Shown here: positions 40,734 through 49,331 of the stretch, piece by piece
How positions within the stretch are numbered: the first letter of the stretch is position 1
Layout: the number at the start of each line of letters is the position of its first letter
Source: JAFDXJ01 sp038257845
Lineage (GTDB): Bacteria > Bacteroidota > Bacteroidia > Chitinophagales > Chitinophagaceae
Length of the DNA: 64,000 bases
Direction: 5' to 3'
Assembly (NCBI GenBank): GCA_038257845.1
Contig: JBBSQL010000011.1
Location: 1 to 64,000, forward strand
The notes under the pieces: generated by a model
What the model was told of the DNA's origin: nothing
Seen by the model: only the letters and a program-made list of their open reading frames with translations
The model's database searches: none
Position numbers and translations under genes: made by a program

Positions 40734-41747
40734 ATGAGTAAAAAAGCATTTGAAAAATTCATTGCGCAACCTGTAAGCGGCGCGAAAAAAAAGGAAGCAC
40801 TCCGCCAGGAAAAGAAAAAAGGCAAAGCACTTGCAAAAGAAGAAGGTGAAGCACTGCGTAAAGAAAAACTGGCAAAAGGCCAGCGTTACAAAAGAAACGA
40901 TCCATTTGCTCCGAGGGGTACAAAATATGACAAGCCCGCGGAACATTTACCAAAAAAAATAACAACTGAAAAAACATCAACCACACAAAAATCTTCGGAT
41001 GAATCTGGTGAAATTATGCCGTTGAATAAATTTCTCGCTCACGCGGGAATCTGCGGCAGGCGCGAAGCTGCAGCGCTTATTAAAGAAGGCTACGTATCCG
41101 TGAATGGAGAAATTAAAGATGAACCGGGATTTAAAGTTTCAGAAAAAGATACCATCCATTTTAAGGGAAAACGCATTTACGTACACAAAAACAATGTGTA
41201 TGTTTTACTGAATAAACCAAAAGATACAATCACCACAAGCAAAGATCCTCAAAACCGGAGAACTGTGTTTGATCTTATCGGGCGTGCAAGCACAGAAAGG
41301 CTTTTCCCTGTTGGCCGGCTGGATCGTAATACCACCGGCGTTTTATTGATGACCAATGATGGTGAACTTGCCCAAAAATTAACGCATCCTTCTTTTGAAA
41401 TTAAAAAAGTGTATGAAGTAAAATTGGATAAACCTTTGACAAAAAAAGATTTTGAAAATATTTTAACTGGCTTAGAACTCGAAGATGGTTCGGTAAAAGC
41501 AGATGCAATTGGTTATACAGATTTAAAAGACAAATCGGTTGTAGGTATTGAAATTCACAGTGGCCGCAACCGCATAGTCCGCCGGATCTTTGAAAAACTG
41601 GGATACGATGTCAAAAATCTGGATCGTGTAATGTTTGCAAACCTCACGAAAAAAAATGTGGATCGCGGCAAGTGGCGTTATCTCAATGAAAAGGAAGTGC
41701 GCCTTTTAAAATTTATGAACCAATCTTTTGTACGGGAAAAAAAATAA
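40734..41747 (+). CDS. RluB/RsuA-family pseudouridine synthase with long basic N-terminus
   Basis: 337 residues. Residues 1-95 are a Lys/Glu-rich extension (KKKEALRQEKKKGKALAKEE) not present in E. coli RluB; then S4 domain (PLNKFLAHAGICGRREAAAL) and RsuA-type catalytic domain with GRLDRNTTGVLLMTNDG (catalytic aspartate) and GRNRIVRRIFEKLGYDV. It probably makes a pseudouridine in 23S rRNA. Thirty-five bases after rlmN, same direction, so co-transcription is likely. Confidence 0.88.
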   Translation: MSKKAFEKFIAQPVSGAKKKEALRQEKKKGKALAKEEGEALRKEKLAKGQRYKRNDPFAPRGTKYDKPAEHLPKKITTEKTSTTQKSSDESGEIMPLNKFLAHAGICGRREAAALIKEGYVSVNGEIKDEPGFKVSEKDTIHFKGKRIYVHKNNVYVLLNKPKDTITTSKDPQNRRTVFDLIGRASTERLFPVGRLDRNTTGVLLMTNDGELAQKLTHPSFEIKKVYEVKLDKPLTKKDFENILTGLELEDGSVKADAIGYTDLKDKSVVGIEIHSGRNRIVRRIFEKLGYDVKNLDRVMFANLTKKNVDRGKWRYLNEKEVRLLKFMNQSFVREKK

Positions 41748-41813
41748 TGCATTAAAAATTAGAAAATTTTTCTTCCAATCCGAAATTCAAACCCGTAAAA
41801 TAATTTCTTTACT

Positions 41814-42533
41814 ATGCATCTTTCCGCTGATGATATAATTTTTGAAAATGAAGATTTCGTCGTCATCAATAAACCCAGTGGCATGCACAGCATCCCGGAC
41901 AGGATGCAAACACAGGTTTCACTAAAAGATATATTACGGGAGAAATATGGAGAAATTTTTACAGTGCATCGCATTGATAAAGAAACAAGTGGTGTAATTA
42001 TTTTTGCAAAAAATGCAGCTACGCATGCAGCGCTTTCTGCTTTATTTGAGAAAAGAAATATTGAAAAATATTACATGGGGCTTGTGCATGGCCAGGTAGA
42101 GGAAACCGAGGGCAGCATTGATTTTTCCATTGCCGAACATCCGCTGAAAAAAGGCATGATGCAAGTGCATGCAAAAGGAAAAACTGCTTTGACAGATTAC
42201 ACGGTACTGGAAAAATTCAGGTCCTTTACCTGGTTATCTTTTATCATTCATACCGGCAGAACACACCAGGTACGTGTGCATATTTCTGAACTGGGCCACC
42301 CAATTGTCTGTGATAAATTGTATGGCATGGAAACGCCATTGCTCATTTCCACTTTGAAAAAAAATTATCACCTGGCAAAAAAAGAAGATACTGAAAGACC
42401 GATTCTTTCGAGACTCGCCTTGCATGCTTCATCAATTAAATTTGAATTAAACGGGCAGTCGTTTGATTTTGAAGCGCCCTTACCTAAAGACCTGAAAGCT
42501 TCATTGCAACAATTGAGGAAATGGAATAAATAA
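41814..42533 (+). CDS. RluA-family pseudouridine synthase lacking an S4 domain
   Basis: 239 residues. The catalytic block VHRIDKETSGVIIFAKNAAT (Asp nucleophile) and HTGRTHQVRVHISELGHP are RluA-type. The N-terminus begins directly with IIFENEDFVVINKPSGM, so there is no S4 domain, unlike the RluD-type protein at 4421. RluA/TruC-like short members act on tRNA or 23S rRNA. Same strand as the previous gene and 66 bases from it. Confidence 0.85.
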   Translation: MHLSADDIIFENEDFVVINKPSGMHSIPDRMQTQVSLKDILREKYGEIFTVHRIDKETSGVIIFAKNAATHAALSALFEKRNIEKYYMGLVHGQVEETEGSIDFSIAEHPLKKGMMQVHAKGKTALTDYTVLEKFRSFTWLSFIIHTGRTHQVRVHISELGHPIVCDKLYGMETPLLISTLKKNYHLAKKEDTERPILSRLALHASSIKFELNGQSFDFEAPLPKDLKASLQQLRKWNK

Positions 42534-42538
42534 AAACT

Positions 42539-43693
42539 TTATTTTTTTACAGCACGTGCTTTTTGAACTGCACTTGTTCCATATTTATTTTTCACAGAAT
42601 CTATTGCCCCATACAATTTTGATTTTTTTTCACCATCATCAAATAAATTCGCGTTGCGCACATTTGGCCTGAGATTACTTAACCGCACACCCAGTAAACG
42701 CACCTCATTTTTTTTCCTGTAATGCCTGTGAAAAAGCTGGATAGCCACTGGGATTACTTCATCATCACTGCAGGTAAAATCAATGGCAGCCTGCATTGTA
42801 CTGGTTTCAAAATTGGCATACCGGATTTTTACGGCAACACATCCAGCCATAAAATTTTTTTTGCGCATCTGGAAACAAATTTTTTCAGTCATGCGAACAA
42901 GCTGGCTTAATAAAAAAGATTCATCACAGGTATTTTCATGAAAAGTATTTTCCGTGGAAATTGATTTTGCTTCATGCCAGGCATGTACTTCACCATGATG
43001 CAGGCCCTGTGCTTTTTGCCAAAGATCCATTCCCTGTTTACCCAACGTATTTTCAATTTCATCCGATGGTTTTTGCTGCATGTCACGGATAAAAAACAAA
43101 CCCATACTTTTTAAAACTTCAGCCGTTTGTTTCCCAACGCCGGGAATCTTTGAAATTTGAAGTGGCGCTAAAAAGTTTTTTTCTTCGCCGGGCTGTACAA
43201 ATAAAAAGCCATTTGGTTTCGCTTCATTCGTTGCCATTTTTGCGATTAATTTATTTGCACCCAGGCCAAATGAAATGGGTAACCCTGTTTCATCCATGAT
43301 TTCTTTTCTGAGTGAGATGCACCATTCGAGCACATCAAAAAAGCGATCCATACCGGTGAGGTCCAAATAAAATTCATCAATACTCGCTTTCTCAACAAGC
43401 GGCGCTTTGGCCATGATTATTTCTGTGACCCATTTTGAGTGTTTGGAATACGCATTAAAATCACCGGGGCAAACAATGGCATGCGGGCAAAGCAACATGG
43501 CTTTTTTCATGGGCATCGCGGAATGAATTCCAAATTTTCGCGCAGCATAACTGCATGCAGCCACCACGCCACGGCCTTCTTTCCCTCCAACGAGAACAGG
43601 TTTATTTTTTAATAAGGGATTGTTGATTATTTCAACACTTACAAAAAAAGAATCCAAATCATAATGGGCAATATATCGCTGCGGCATTTTCAT
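42539..43693 (-). CDS. dinB: DNA polymerase IV (Y-family, DinB)
   Basis: 384 residues from the ATG at 43693; the extension to 43714 starts with TTG and overlaps a TATATTTA promoter-like sequence. YIAHYDLDSFFVSVEI carries the first metal-binding Asp and the steric-gate Phe region; KASIDEFYLDLTG is the second catalytic block; VPGVG-like IPGVGKQTAEVLKSMGL is the thumb helix-hairpin-helix. Error-prone translesion synthesis across damaged DNA. No C-terminal beta-clamp motif stands out. Convergent with the RluA-family gene by 5 bases. Confidence 0.93.
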   Translation of the reverse strand: MKMPQRYIAHYDLDSFFVSVEIINNPLLKNKPVLVGGKEGRGVVAACSYAARKFGIHSAMPMKKAMLLCPHAIVCPGDFNAYSKHSKWVTEIIMAKAPLVEKASIDEFYLDLTGMDRFFDVLEWCISLRKEIMDETGLPISFGLGANKLIAKMATNEAKPNGFLFVQPGEEKNFLAPLQISKIPGVGKQTAEVLKSMGLFFIRDMQQKPSDEIENTLGKQGMDLWQKAQGLHHGEVHAWHEAKSISTENTFHENTCDESFLLSQLVRMTEKICFQMRKKNFMAGCVAVKIRYANFETSTMQAAIDFTCSDDEVIPVAIQLFHRHYRKKNEVRLLGVRLSNLRPNVRNANLFDDGEKKSKLYGAIDSVKNKYGTSAVQKARAVKK

Positions 43694-43765
43694 TTCGCAA
43701 TAAATATAGCTCAATTATTATTCGGGTATAATTATAAAAAACATTTTTATTTTAACCAAAAATGA

Positions 43766-44995
43766 TTACCCGATTTTAGCTTTCAAATTTGTATCCAGCG
43801 CATCCAAAAATTCTTCTGTATATAAATAATCTTTCCCGTGCGTTACTTTATTTCCATGAATACACACTGCAAGATCTTTTGTCATTTTACCACTTTCAAC
43901 AGTTTCAACGCAGACATTTTCAAGCGTTCTGCAAAAATGAATAAGCGCATCATTGCCATCTAATTTTCCACGAAATTCCAGGCCTCTTGTCCAGGCAAAA
44001 ATGGAAGCGATCGGGTTGGTGGAAGTGGGATTGCCTTTTTCATATTCGCGGAAATGCCGGGTAACAGTGCCATGCGCAGCTTCGGCTTCCATGGTTTTGC
44101 CATCAGGCGTTACCAATGTACTTGTCATTAAACCGAGGCTTCCAAATCCCTGTGCCACTGTATCACTTTGCACATCGCCATCATAATTTTTGCAGGCCCA
44201 AACAAAATTGCCATGCCATTTTAAAGCACTGGCCACCATGTCATCAATCAATCGGTGTTCGTAAGTAATACCGGCTTTGTCAAATTCTGCCTGGAATTCC
44301 TGCTTATATATTTCTTCAAAAATATCTTTGAAACGGCCATCATATTTTTTCAAAATAGTATTTTTTGTACTCAGGTATAATGGCCATCTTTTACTCAATG
44401 CCATATTAAAACAACTCCTGGCAAATCCCCTTATACTTTCATCTGTATTATACATGGCAAGCGCTACACCATCTCCCTCAAAATTATACACATTGAATTC
44501 CTGCACAGTGCCATCTTCTCCTTCAAAACGAATACTTAATTTTCCTTTTCCTTTGGTTACAAAATCCGTTGCACGATATTGATCACCAAAAGCATGACGG
44601 CCAATACAAATCGGCGCGGTCCAGTTGGGAACCAGCCGCGGTACATTTTCACAAACGATCGGCTCGCGGAAAACTGTTCCGTCCAGGATATTCCGGATCG
44701 TGCCATTCGGGCTCCTCCACATTTGTTTCAAACTAAATTCCGAAACCCTTGACTCGTCCGGCGTGATGGTTGCACATTTGATACCTACCCCATATTTTTT
44801 AATGGCATTTGCGGCATCAATCGTCACCTGGTCATTTGTTTCATCCCGGTGTTCTACCCCCAGGTCAAAATATTTTATATCAAGTTCCAAATAAGGTAAA
44901 ATCAATTTTTCTTTGATGTATTTCCAGATCACCCTGGTCATTTCATCACCATCCAATTCTACAACCGGGTTAGCCACTTTAATTTTTGCTGTCAT
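43766..44995 (-). CDS. icd: NADP-dependent isocitrate dehydrogenase
   Basis: 409 residues of the eukaryote-like homodimeric type. MTAKIKVANPVVELDGDEMT, KCATITPDESRV, MWRSPNGTIRNILDGTVFRE (substrate Ser and Arg region), IDDMVASALKWHGNFVWACKNYDGDVQSD (metal Asp) and EAAHGTVTRHFREYEKG are all intact. It converts isocitrate to 2-oxoglutarate and NADPH in the TCA cycle. A TACTTTTA element lies 25-30 bases upstream. Single gene, divergent from grpE. Confidence 0.94.
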   Translation of the reverse strand: MTAKIKVANPVVELDGDEMTRVIWKYIKEKLILPYLELDIKYFDLGVEHRDETNDQVTIDAANAIKKYGVGIKCATITPDESRVSEFSLKQMWRSPNGTIRNILDGTVFREPIVCENVPRLVPNWTAPICIGRHAFGDQYRATDFVTKGKGKLSIRFEGEDGTVQEFNVYNFEGDGVALAMYNTDESIRGFARSCFNMALSKRWPLYLSTKNTILKKYDGRFKDIFEEIYKQEFQAEFDKAGITYEHRLIDDMVASALKWHGNFVWACKNYDGDVQSDTVAQGFGSLGLMTSTLVTPDGKTMEAEAAHGTVTRHFREYEKGNPTSTNPIASIFAWTRGLEFRGKLDGNDALIHFCRTLENVCVETVESGKMTKDLAVCIHGNKVTHGKDYLYTEEFLDALDTNLKAKIG

Positions 44996-45193
44996 TTGTT
45001 TTTATTTTAAAAAGGTAAAAGTAATTGATTCGTGTATTTTTCTTTTAAAGGAAAGCGCATTTAGGAAAAAAAGTAATAAAGATTATATGCTTTGAAGTTT
45101 TCTTCCTAATTTCCAATCATAAAACACCTGCCAAATTTACCATTATACTTATTGGCAAATTTTTTGACCAAAGTGGTTGCAAAATAAATTATT

Positions 45194-45775
45194 ATGAATC
45201 AACATACAAAACGGCATAATGAAGATGATTTTTCAGAAGAAACGGCGGAAAATTTTTCTCCATCTGACGAAAATGCAGCAACAGCGCAGCATTTAACAGA
45301 AGAAAATGAAGAAAAAGCATCTGCTGAAACTGAAAAATTAAAAAAAGAGCTCGAAGAACAAAAAGCAAAATACCTGCTTTTATATGCTGATTTTGACAAT
45401 TATAAACGACGTACTGCCAGGGAAAGGCTTGAATTGGAACAAACAGCCGGGAAAAGAGTTATTATTCCTTTGCTTGATTTGATGGATGATTGTGACCGGG
45501 CGGAAAAATTATTGCTGGAAGGTGAAAAAAATGGCGATCAGCACCTGGAAGGTATTTTTTTAATTTTCAATAAACTTCGATCTATTCTACAGGCCCAGGG
45601 TCTGAAACCAATGGACAGCCTGCATACAGAATTTGACGTGGAAAAACATGAAGCCATTTCTCAAATACCGGCCCCATCTAAAGGTTTGGTCGGAAAAGTG
45701 GTGGATGTAATTCAGAAAGGGTACTTTTTAAATGATAAAATCATTCGATTTGCAAAAGTGGTTGTCGGAAATTAA
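45194..45775 (+). CDS. grpE: Nucleotide exchange factor GrpE
   Basis: 193 residues. Acidic N-terminus, a long coiled coil (EKLKKELEEQKAKYLLLYAD) with the family string FDNYKRRTARERLEL, and the C-terminal beta domain with KHEAISQIPAPSKGLVGKVV and GYFLNDKIIRFAKVVV. It releases ADP from DnaK. dnaJ follows after 49 bases; dnaK is not adjacent. No CIRCE-type inverted repeat is seen upstream. Confidence 0.93.
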   Translation: MNQHTKRHNEDDFSEETAENFSPSDENAATAQHLTEENEEKASAETEKLKKELEEQKAKYLLLYADFDNYKRRTARERLELEQTAGKRVIIPLLDLMDDCDRAEKLLLEGEKNGDQHLEGIFLIFNKLRSILQAQGLKPMDSLHTEFDVEKHEAISQIPAPSKGLVGKVVDVIQKGYFLNDKIIRFAKVVVGN

Positions 45776-45824
45776 ATACATCACAACCATTAAAATTAGT
45801 TTAACCGGCTAGCTCAGTTTATAT

Positions 45825-46973
45825 ATGAAAAGAGATTATTACGAAATATTACAGGTTACAAAGACCTCGACGCCAGATGAAATTAAAAAGTCCTACCGAA
45901 AAGTGGCTATGCAGTTTCATCCTGACAGAAACCCCGGCGATGCTTCTGCTGAAGAAAAATTTAAAGAGGCTGCTGAAGCATATGAAATTTTAAGCGATCC
46001 TGATAAAAAAGCAAAATACGACCGCTTTGGACACCAGGCATTTTCCGGTCCGGGAGGACGCGGCGCCACGAATGTAAATATGGATGATATTTTCAGCCAG
46101 TTTGGAGATATTTTCGGCGATGATGTATTTGGAAGTTTTTTCGGCGGAAACCGCGGTGGCGGAAGCAGAAGATCTTCCGGAACAAGAGGAAGTAATTTAA
46201 GGGTAAAACTTAAATTGAATTATGAAGAAATTGCTTCTGGTGTTACCAAGACTATCAAGGTAAAGAAATATGTAAAGTGTGAAACTTGTAATGGCTCGGG
46301 CGCAAAGGATAAAAACAGTATGCAAACCTGTTCCACCTGTGGCGGAAATGGCCAGGTAAGAAAAGTGACCAATACTTTTCTGGGGCAAATGCAAACGGTT
46401 ACCACCTGCCCAACCTGCAATGGAGAAGGAACGACAATTACTGCAAAATGCACGTCCTGTAAGGGCGATGGCCGGATTTACGGGGAGGAAATGGTGAAAG
46501 TTCAAATACCTGCAGGTGTACAGGAAGGCATGCAATTAAGCATGAATGGAAAAGGAAATGCAGGAGAAAGAGGCGGTGCCGCTGGTGACCTGATCATTTT
46601 AATAGAAGAAGAACAACATAAAGAATTGCAGCGCGATGGGCAGAATGTAGCCTATGAATTATATATCAATTTCACCGACGCTGTTTTTGGGACAAACCTG
46701 GAAGTGCCTACAATTGATGGCCGGGCAAAAATTAAAGTTCCGGCAGGTACTCAAAGCGGAAAAATTTTCAGGCTGAAAGGAAAGGGTTTTCCGGATGTAA
46801 ACAGCTATTCAAAAGGCGATCAACTGATCCATGTTAATGTATGGACGCCACAAAACCTGACACGGGAGGAAAAAGACATGCTCGAACAATTGAGCAAAAG
46901 CCCTAATTTTCATCCCCAGCCTGATAAAAATGAAAAGAATTTTTTTGATAAAGTAAAAGAAGCCTTTTCTTAA
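45825..46973 (+). CDS. dnaJ: Chaperone DnaJ
   Basis: 382 residues, complete type I DnaJ: J domain with HPDRN (about residues 32-36), Gly/Phe-rich linker (FGSFFGGNRGGGSRR), zinc-finger region with four CxxCxGxG-type repeats (CETCNGSGA, CSTCGGNGQ, CPTCNGEGT, CTSCKGDG), then the C-terminal client-binding domain (GRAKIKVPAGTQSGKIFRLKG). It stimulates DnaK ATPase. A terminator lies at 46995. Confidence 0.96.
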   Translation: MKRDYYEILQVTKTSTPDEIKKSYRKVAMQFHPDRNPGDASAEEKFKEAAEAYEILSDPDKKAKYDRFGHQAFSGPGGRGATNVNMDDIFSQFGDIFGDDVFGSFFGGNRGGGSRRSSGTRGSNLRVKLKLNYEEIASGVTKTIKVKKYVKCETCNGSGAKDKNSMQTCSTCGGNGQVRKVTNTFLGQMQTVTTCPTCNGEGTTITAKCTSCKGDGRIYGEEMVKVQIPAGVQEGMQLSMNGKGNAGERGGAAGDLIILIEEEQHKELQRDGQNVAYELYINFTDAVFGTNLEVPTIDGRAKIKVPAGTQSGKIFRLKGKGFPDVNSYSKGDQLIHVNVWTPQNLTREEKDMLEQLSKSPNFHPQPDKNEKNFFDKVKEAFS

Positions 46974-46994
46974 TATATTTTAAAGAAAGTTTTT

Positions 46995-47020
46995 AAAACC
47001 CCCGGAAATCCGGGGTTTTT
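46995..47020 (+). terminator. Rho-independent terminator
   Basis: AAAACCCCCGG-AAAT-CCGGGGTTTTT, one unpaired C, 21 bases after dnaJ. Confidence 0.85.
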
Positions 47021-47158
47021 TATGCAGTTTATTGAAACCAGACATATAAAATTTTATCAAAATTGATCTTTTGAAAGCGATTTATTAAACTGCCAATAAA
47101 TTTCAAATAAATATTTTACCATTTATCCAATAATGTTACCGTCTGAGCTATTGCCATG

Positions 47159-47177
47159 TACTATGTATTACATAGTA
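47159..47177. promoter_or_regulatory. 19-bp perfect palindrome, probable repressor operator
   Basis: TACTATGTA-T-TACATAGTA, two 9-bp arms with a single-base centre. It ends three bases before the -7 element (47180-47187) of the following gene, so a bound protein would block transcription. The ATGTA/TACAT half-sites resemble operators of PadR-type repressors, from memory; no regulator gene is adjacent. Confidence 0.6.
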
Positions 47178-47179
47178 TC

Positions 47180-47187
47180 TACTTTTG
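47180..47187 (+). promoter_or_regulatory. -7 element TACTTTTG
   Basis: Perfect TAnnTTTG, 38 bases before the ATG at 47226, next to the palindrome at 47159. Confidence 0.55.
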
Positions 47188-47225
47188 TCATGTAATAATT
47201 TTAAACAAGTACTAAATTAAATATC

Positions 47226-47669
47226 ATGAAAAAGATTGCAGTTTATGCCACAATCGTCATTGTCTCTGTTTTGGGTGTTATTTTTTTTAATCCCATAAAA
47301 ACATTTATCCTCCCGGAAAAACCCGAAGTAAAGGAAGTAAATTTAAATATTGGTACTGAAAAAAGATACGCGCTTCCGGTATATGCAAATGCGGTAGCTG
47401 ATGTACAAATCACCATCACGAAATGGCATGGCAATACTCCTTCTTTATTATGGGAAAAAACATTAAATAACATTCAATTGAAAGAAAATGCAGGTTTAGA
47501 TAAAATCGAAGCTCAGTCTGTAACCATACCCAATATCAGCAACAGGAGAGACCGCATCGTAGTTAAATACCTTGTTACTTATAAGGACCAGGGAAGTGAA
47601 GTGCAATTGGCCTATTATGCTGATTTAACAAAAGGAGACAAAGAAGATTCTGTGGATGTCACCATTTAA
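47226..47669 (+). CDS. Membrane-anchored extracytoplasmic protein of unknown function
   Basis: 147 residues: one N-terminal hydrophobic anchor (MKKIAVYATIVIVSVLGVIFF) and a beta-rich domain (RYALPVYANAVADVQITITK, then WEKTLNNIQLKENAG and DRIVVKYLVTYKDQGSEVQL). No family recognised. The domain is predicted outside the inner membrane. It is transcribed from a promoter behind a 19-bp palindrome, so it is likely to be under specific control, which is unusual for a lone gene of this size. Confidence 0.65.
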   Translation: MKKIAVYATIVIVSVLGVIFFNPIKTFILPEKPEVKEVNLNIGTEKRYALPVYANAVADVQITITKWHGNTPSLLWEKTLNNIQLKENAGLDKIEAQSVTIPNISNRRDRIVVKYLVTYKDQGSEVQLAYYADLTKGDKEDSVDVTI

Positions 47670-47725
47670 AACCTGGATTTAAATTCATATCCCAGGATGA
47701 CAGTCTCTACAATAAAATCATTTCC

Positions 47726-47733
47726 TATTTTTG
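47726..47733 (+). promoter_or_regulatory. -7 element TATTTTTG
   Basis: Perfect TAnnTTTG ending 4 bases before the ATG at 47738, implying a leaderless mRNA. Confidence 0.6.
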
Positions 47734-47737
47734 TACA

Positions 47738-48247
47738 ATGAAAATGTTCAAATGTGTTGCGCTGTTGTTTTTTATAAGCACAATACCAGTAATTGTAAAA
47801 GCGCAACAGTTGCCTCAAATCCCGGAAAATGCAGCTATGCGTACGACAGAAGACTTCGAAGCTGCGGAACCTCTTGTCATTGAATCCGCAACCTGGCTGA
47901 TCAATACCGACCTTGACAAATACCCGCAGGAAAGAAAAAAAATAAATGAATTTGTCTGGAAATGGGTCAGCGGAACCCCGGCCTTAACCATTGATATAAC
48001 GGATGAACTAACCAAATTGTATGAGAACAATATCCAGTTACTCAATATCTTTTTAGCAGCTTATGCCGGTTATTATATTCAACATAAAACTGATTTTTCC
48101 AATCTTGCTGCCAGCCGCGAAGGTATTCATGCCATCCTCCTGGTATATAATAAAGGCAAAGAAATTAAAAAAAATAAACAAATGGAAAAGATCTCCCGTT
48201 TGCCACCGGCTGAACTGGAAGCATATATTGTCGAAAAATTTAAATGA
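47738..48247 (+). CDS. Secreted helical protein of unknown function
   Basis: 169 residues with signal peptide MKMFKCVALLFFISTIPVIVKAQ. Mature part is helical (AEPLVIESATWLINTDLDKY, KKINEFVWKWVSGTP, IDITDELTKLYENNIQLLNIF, GIHAILLVYNKGKEIKKNKQ). The WLxxTDLD and FVWKWVSGTP strings look conserved, but I do not recognise a named family. It may be periplasmic. Its promoter abuts the start codon. Confidence 0.65.
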   Translation: MKMFKCVALLFFISTIPVIVKAQQLPQIPENAAMRTTEDFEAAEPLVIESATWLINTDLDKYPQERKKINEFVWKWVSGTPALTIDITDELTKLYENNIQLLNIFLAAYAGYYIQHKTDFSNLAASREGIHAILLVYNKGKEIKKNKQMEKISRLPPAELEAYIVEKFK

Positions 48248-48361
48248 TTTTCCCAACAAAAACACAATTTTGAGGAAAATTTTTGAAACACCACGCGAAA
48301 AGTTTCTGTTAAATTTTTATTTTCCAATGCAAGCTCCTATCTTCGCGCTCCCAAAAATTAT

Positions 48362-48580
48362 ATGTCGAAACAGCCACTTATTAAACAGGACGGAATTATT
48401 CAGGAAGCATTAAGTAATGCAATGTTTAGAGTGAAGCTGGAAAACGGTCATGAAATATTAGCCACAATCTCAGGGAAAATGAGGATGCATTATATCCGCA
48501 TCTTGCCGGGAGATAAAGTTGGTGTGGAGATGAGCCCGTATGATTTGAGCAGGGGAAGAATAATTTTCAGGTATAAATAA
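48362..48580 (+). CDS. infA: Translation initiation factor IF-1
   Basis: 72 residues: KQDGIIQEALSNAMFRVKLE, then NGHEILATISGKMRMHYIRI and LPGDKVGVEMSPYDLSRGRI. A single OB fold that binds the ribosomal A site with IF-2. First gene of the infA-rpmJ-rpsM-rpsK-rpsD-rpoA-rplQ cluster, the normal end of the ribosomal protein supercluster. A TATCTTCG element (48338-48345) lies upstream. Confidence 0.97.
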   Translation: MSKQPLIKQDGIIQEALSNAMFRVKLENGHEILATISGKMRMHYIRILPGDKVGVEMSPYDLSRGRIIFRYK

Positions 48581-48653
48581 CCTGTTCATTAAACTTAAAA
48601 TTTAAAATTGTTTTATTAATGCAGGTTGAACCTGTTTATAAAAAAAATAGATC

Positions 48654-48770
48654 ATGAAAGTCAGGGCATCAATTAAAAAACGTAGCGTGGACTGCAAAAT
48701 CGTTCGCAGGAAGGGCAGGTTATATGTAATTAACAAAAAAAATCCTCGCTTTAAGCAGCGCCAGGGATAA
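48654..48770 (+). CDS. rpmJ: 50S ribosomal protein L36
   Basis: 38 residues, read directly from the gap between infA and rpsM: MKVRASIKKRSVDCKIVRRK, then GRLYVINKKNPRFKQRQG. Only one Cys is present, so this is the zinc-free form of L36 that lacks the Cys/His ligands of the metal-binding type. 30 bases before rpsM. Confidence 0.96.
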   Translation: MKVRASIKKRSVDCKIVRRKGRLYVINKKNPRFKQRQG

Positions 48771-48800
48771 TCATTTATACACAAAAATCAAAGTTTTTAT

Positions 48801-49181
48801 ATGGCTCGTATAGCTGGTATTGATTTACCAAAAAACAAAAGGGGTGAAATAGGCCTTACCTATATTTATGGCATTGGCCGCTCAAGGGCAAGGGATATTT
48901 TGGATAAAGCAGGTGTTGGTTACGATAAGAAAGTGAATGAATGGGATGATGACGAGCAAGGTGCTATCCGGAATGTTATCAGTAATGAATTTAAAGTAGA
49001 AGGCGCATTGCGCAGCGAAGTGCAAACAAGCATTAAGCGATTGCTGGATATTGCCTGTTACAGGGGCTTACGCCACAGGAAAGGTTTACCGGTAAGAGGA
49101 CAACGTACCCGTACGAACAGTCGTACCCGTAAAGGAAAGCGTAAGACAGTTGCTGGCAAGAAAAAAGCACCGAAGAAATAA
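48801..49181 (+). CDS. rpsM: 30S ribosomal protein S13
   Basis: 126 residues: ARIAGIDLPKNKRGEIGLTY, GIGRSRARDILDKAGV, and the C-terminal GLRHRKGLPVRGQRTRTNSR with a Lys-rich tail. Head of the 30S subunit, contacts 16S rRNA and tRNA. Followed by an inverted repeat with a T run. Confidence 0.97.
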   Translation: MARIAGIDLPKNKRGEIGLTYIYGIGRSRARDILDKAGVGYDKKVNEWDDDEQGAIRNVISNEFKVEGALRSEVQTSIKRLLDIACYRGLRHRKGLPVRGQRTRTNSRTRKGKRKTVAGKKKAPKK

Positions 49182-49187
49182 AATTAT

Positions 49188-49223
49188 ACCAGGCTTGCAT
49201 GTAAATGCTTGCCTGGTGTTTTT
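49188..49223 (+). terminator. Inverted repeat between rpsM and rpsK (attenuator-like)
   Basis: ACCAGGCTTGCAT-GTAA-ATGCTTGCCTGGT, a long stem with a TT/TT internal loop, followed by GTTTTTAT. A second small hairpin AACCC-GAAAA-GGGTT lies at 49282-49296. The rpsM-rpsK gap (150 bases) is long for a ribosomal operon. Confidence 0.55.
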
Positions 49224-49331
49224 ATACAAACCCCGGTTTTATGGATCGTTTTAATAAATTAAAACAGGAGTAAAACCAGGTAACCCGAAAAGGGTTCATT
49301 TAATAAAAATCAGATTACCTAAAAAAATCAA

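Noticed and set aside
45100..45193. CIRCE element before grpE
   Set aside because: I could not find a TTAGCACTC-N9-GAGTGCTAA-type inverted repeat there.
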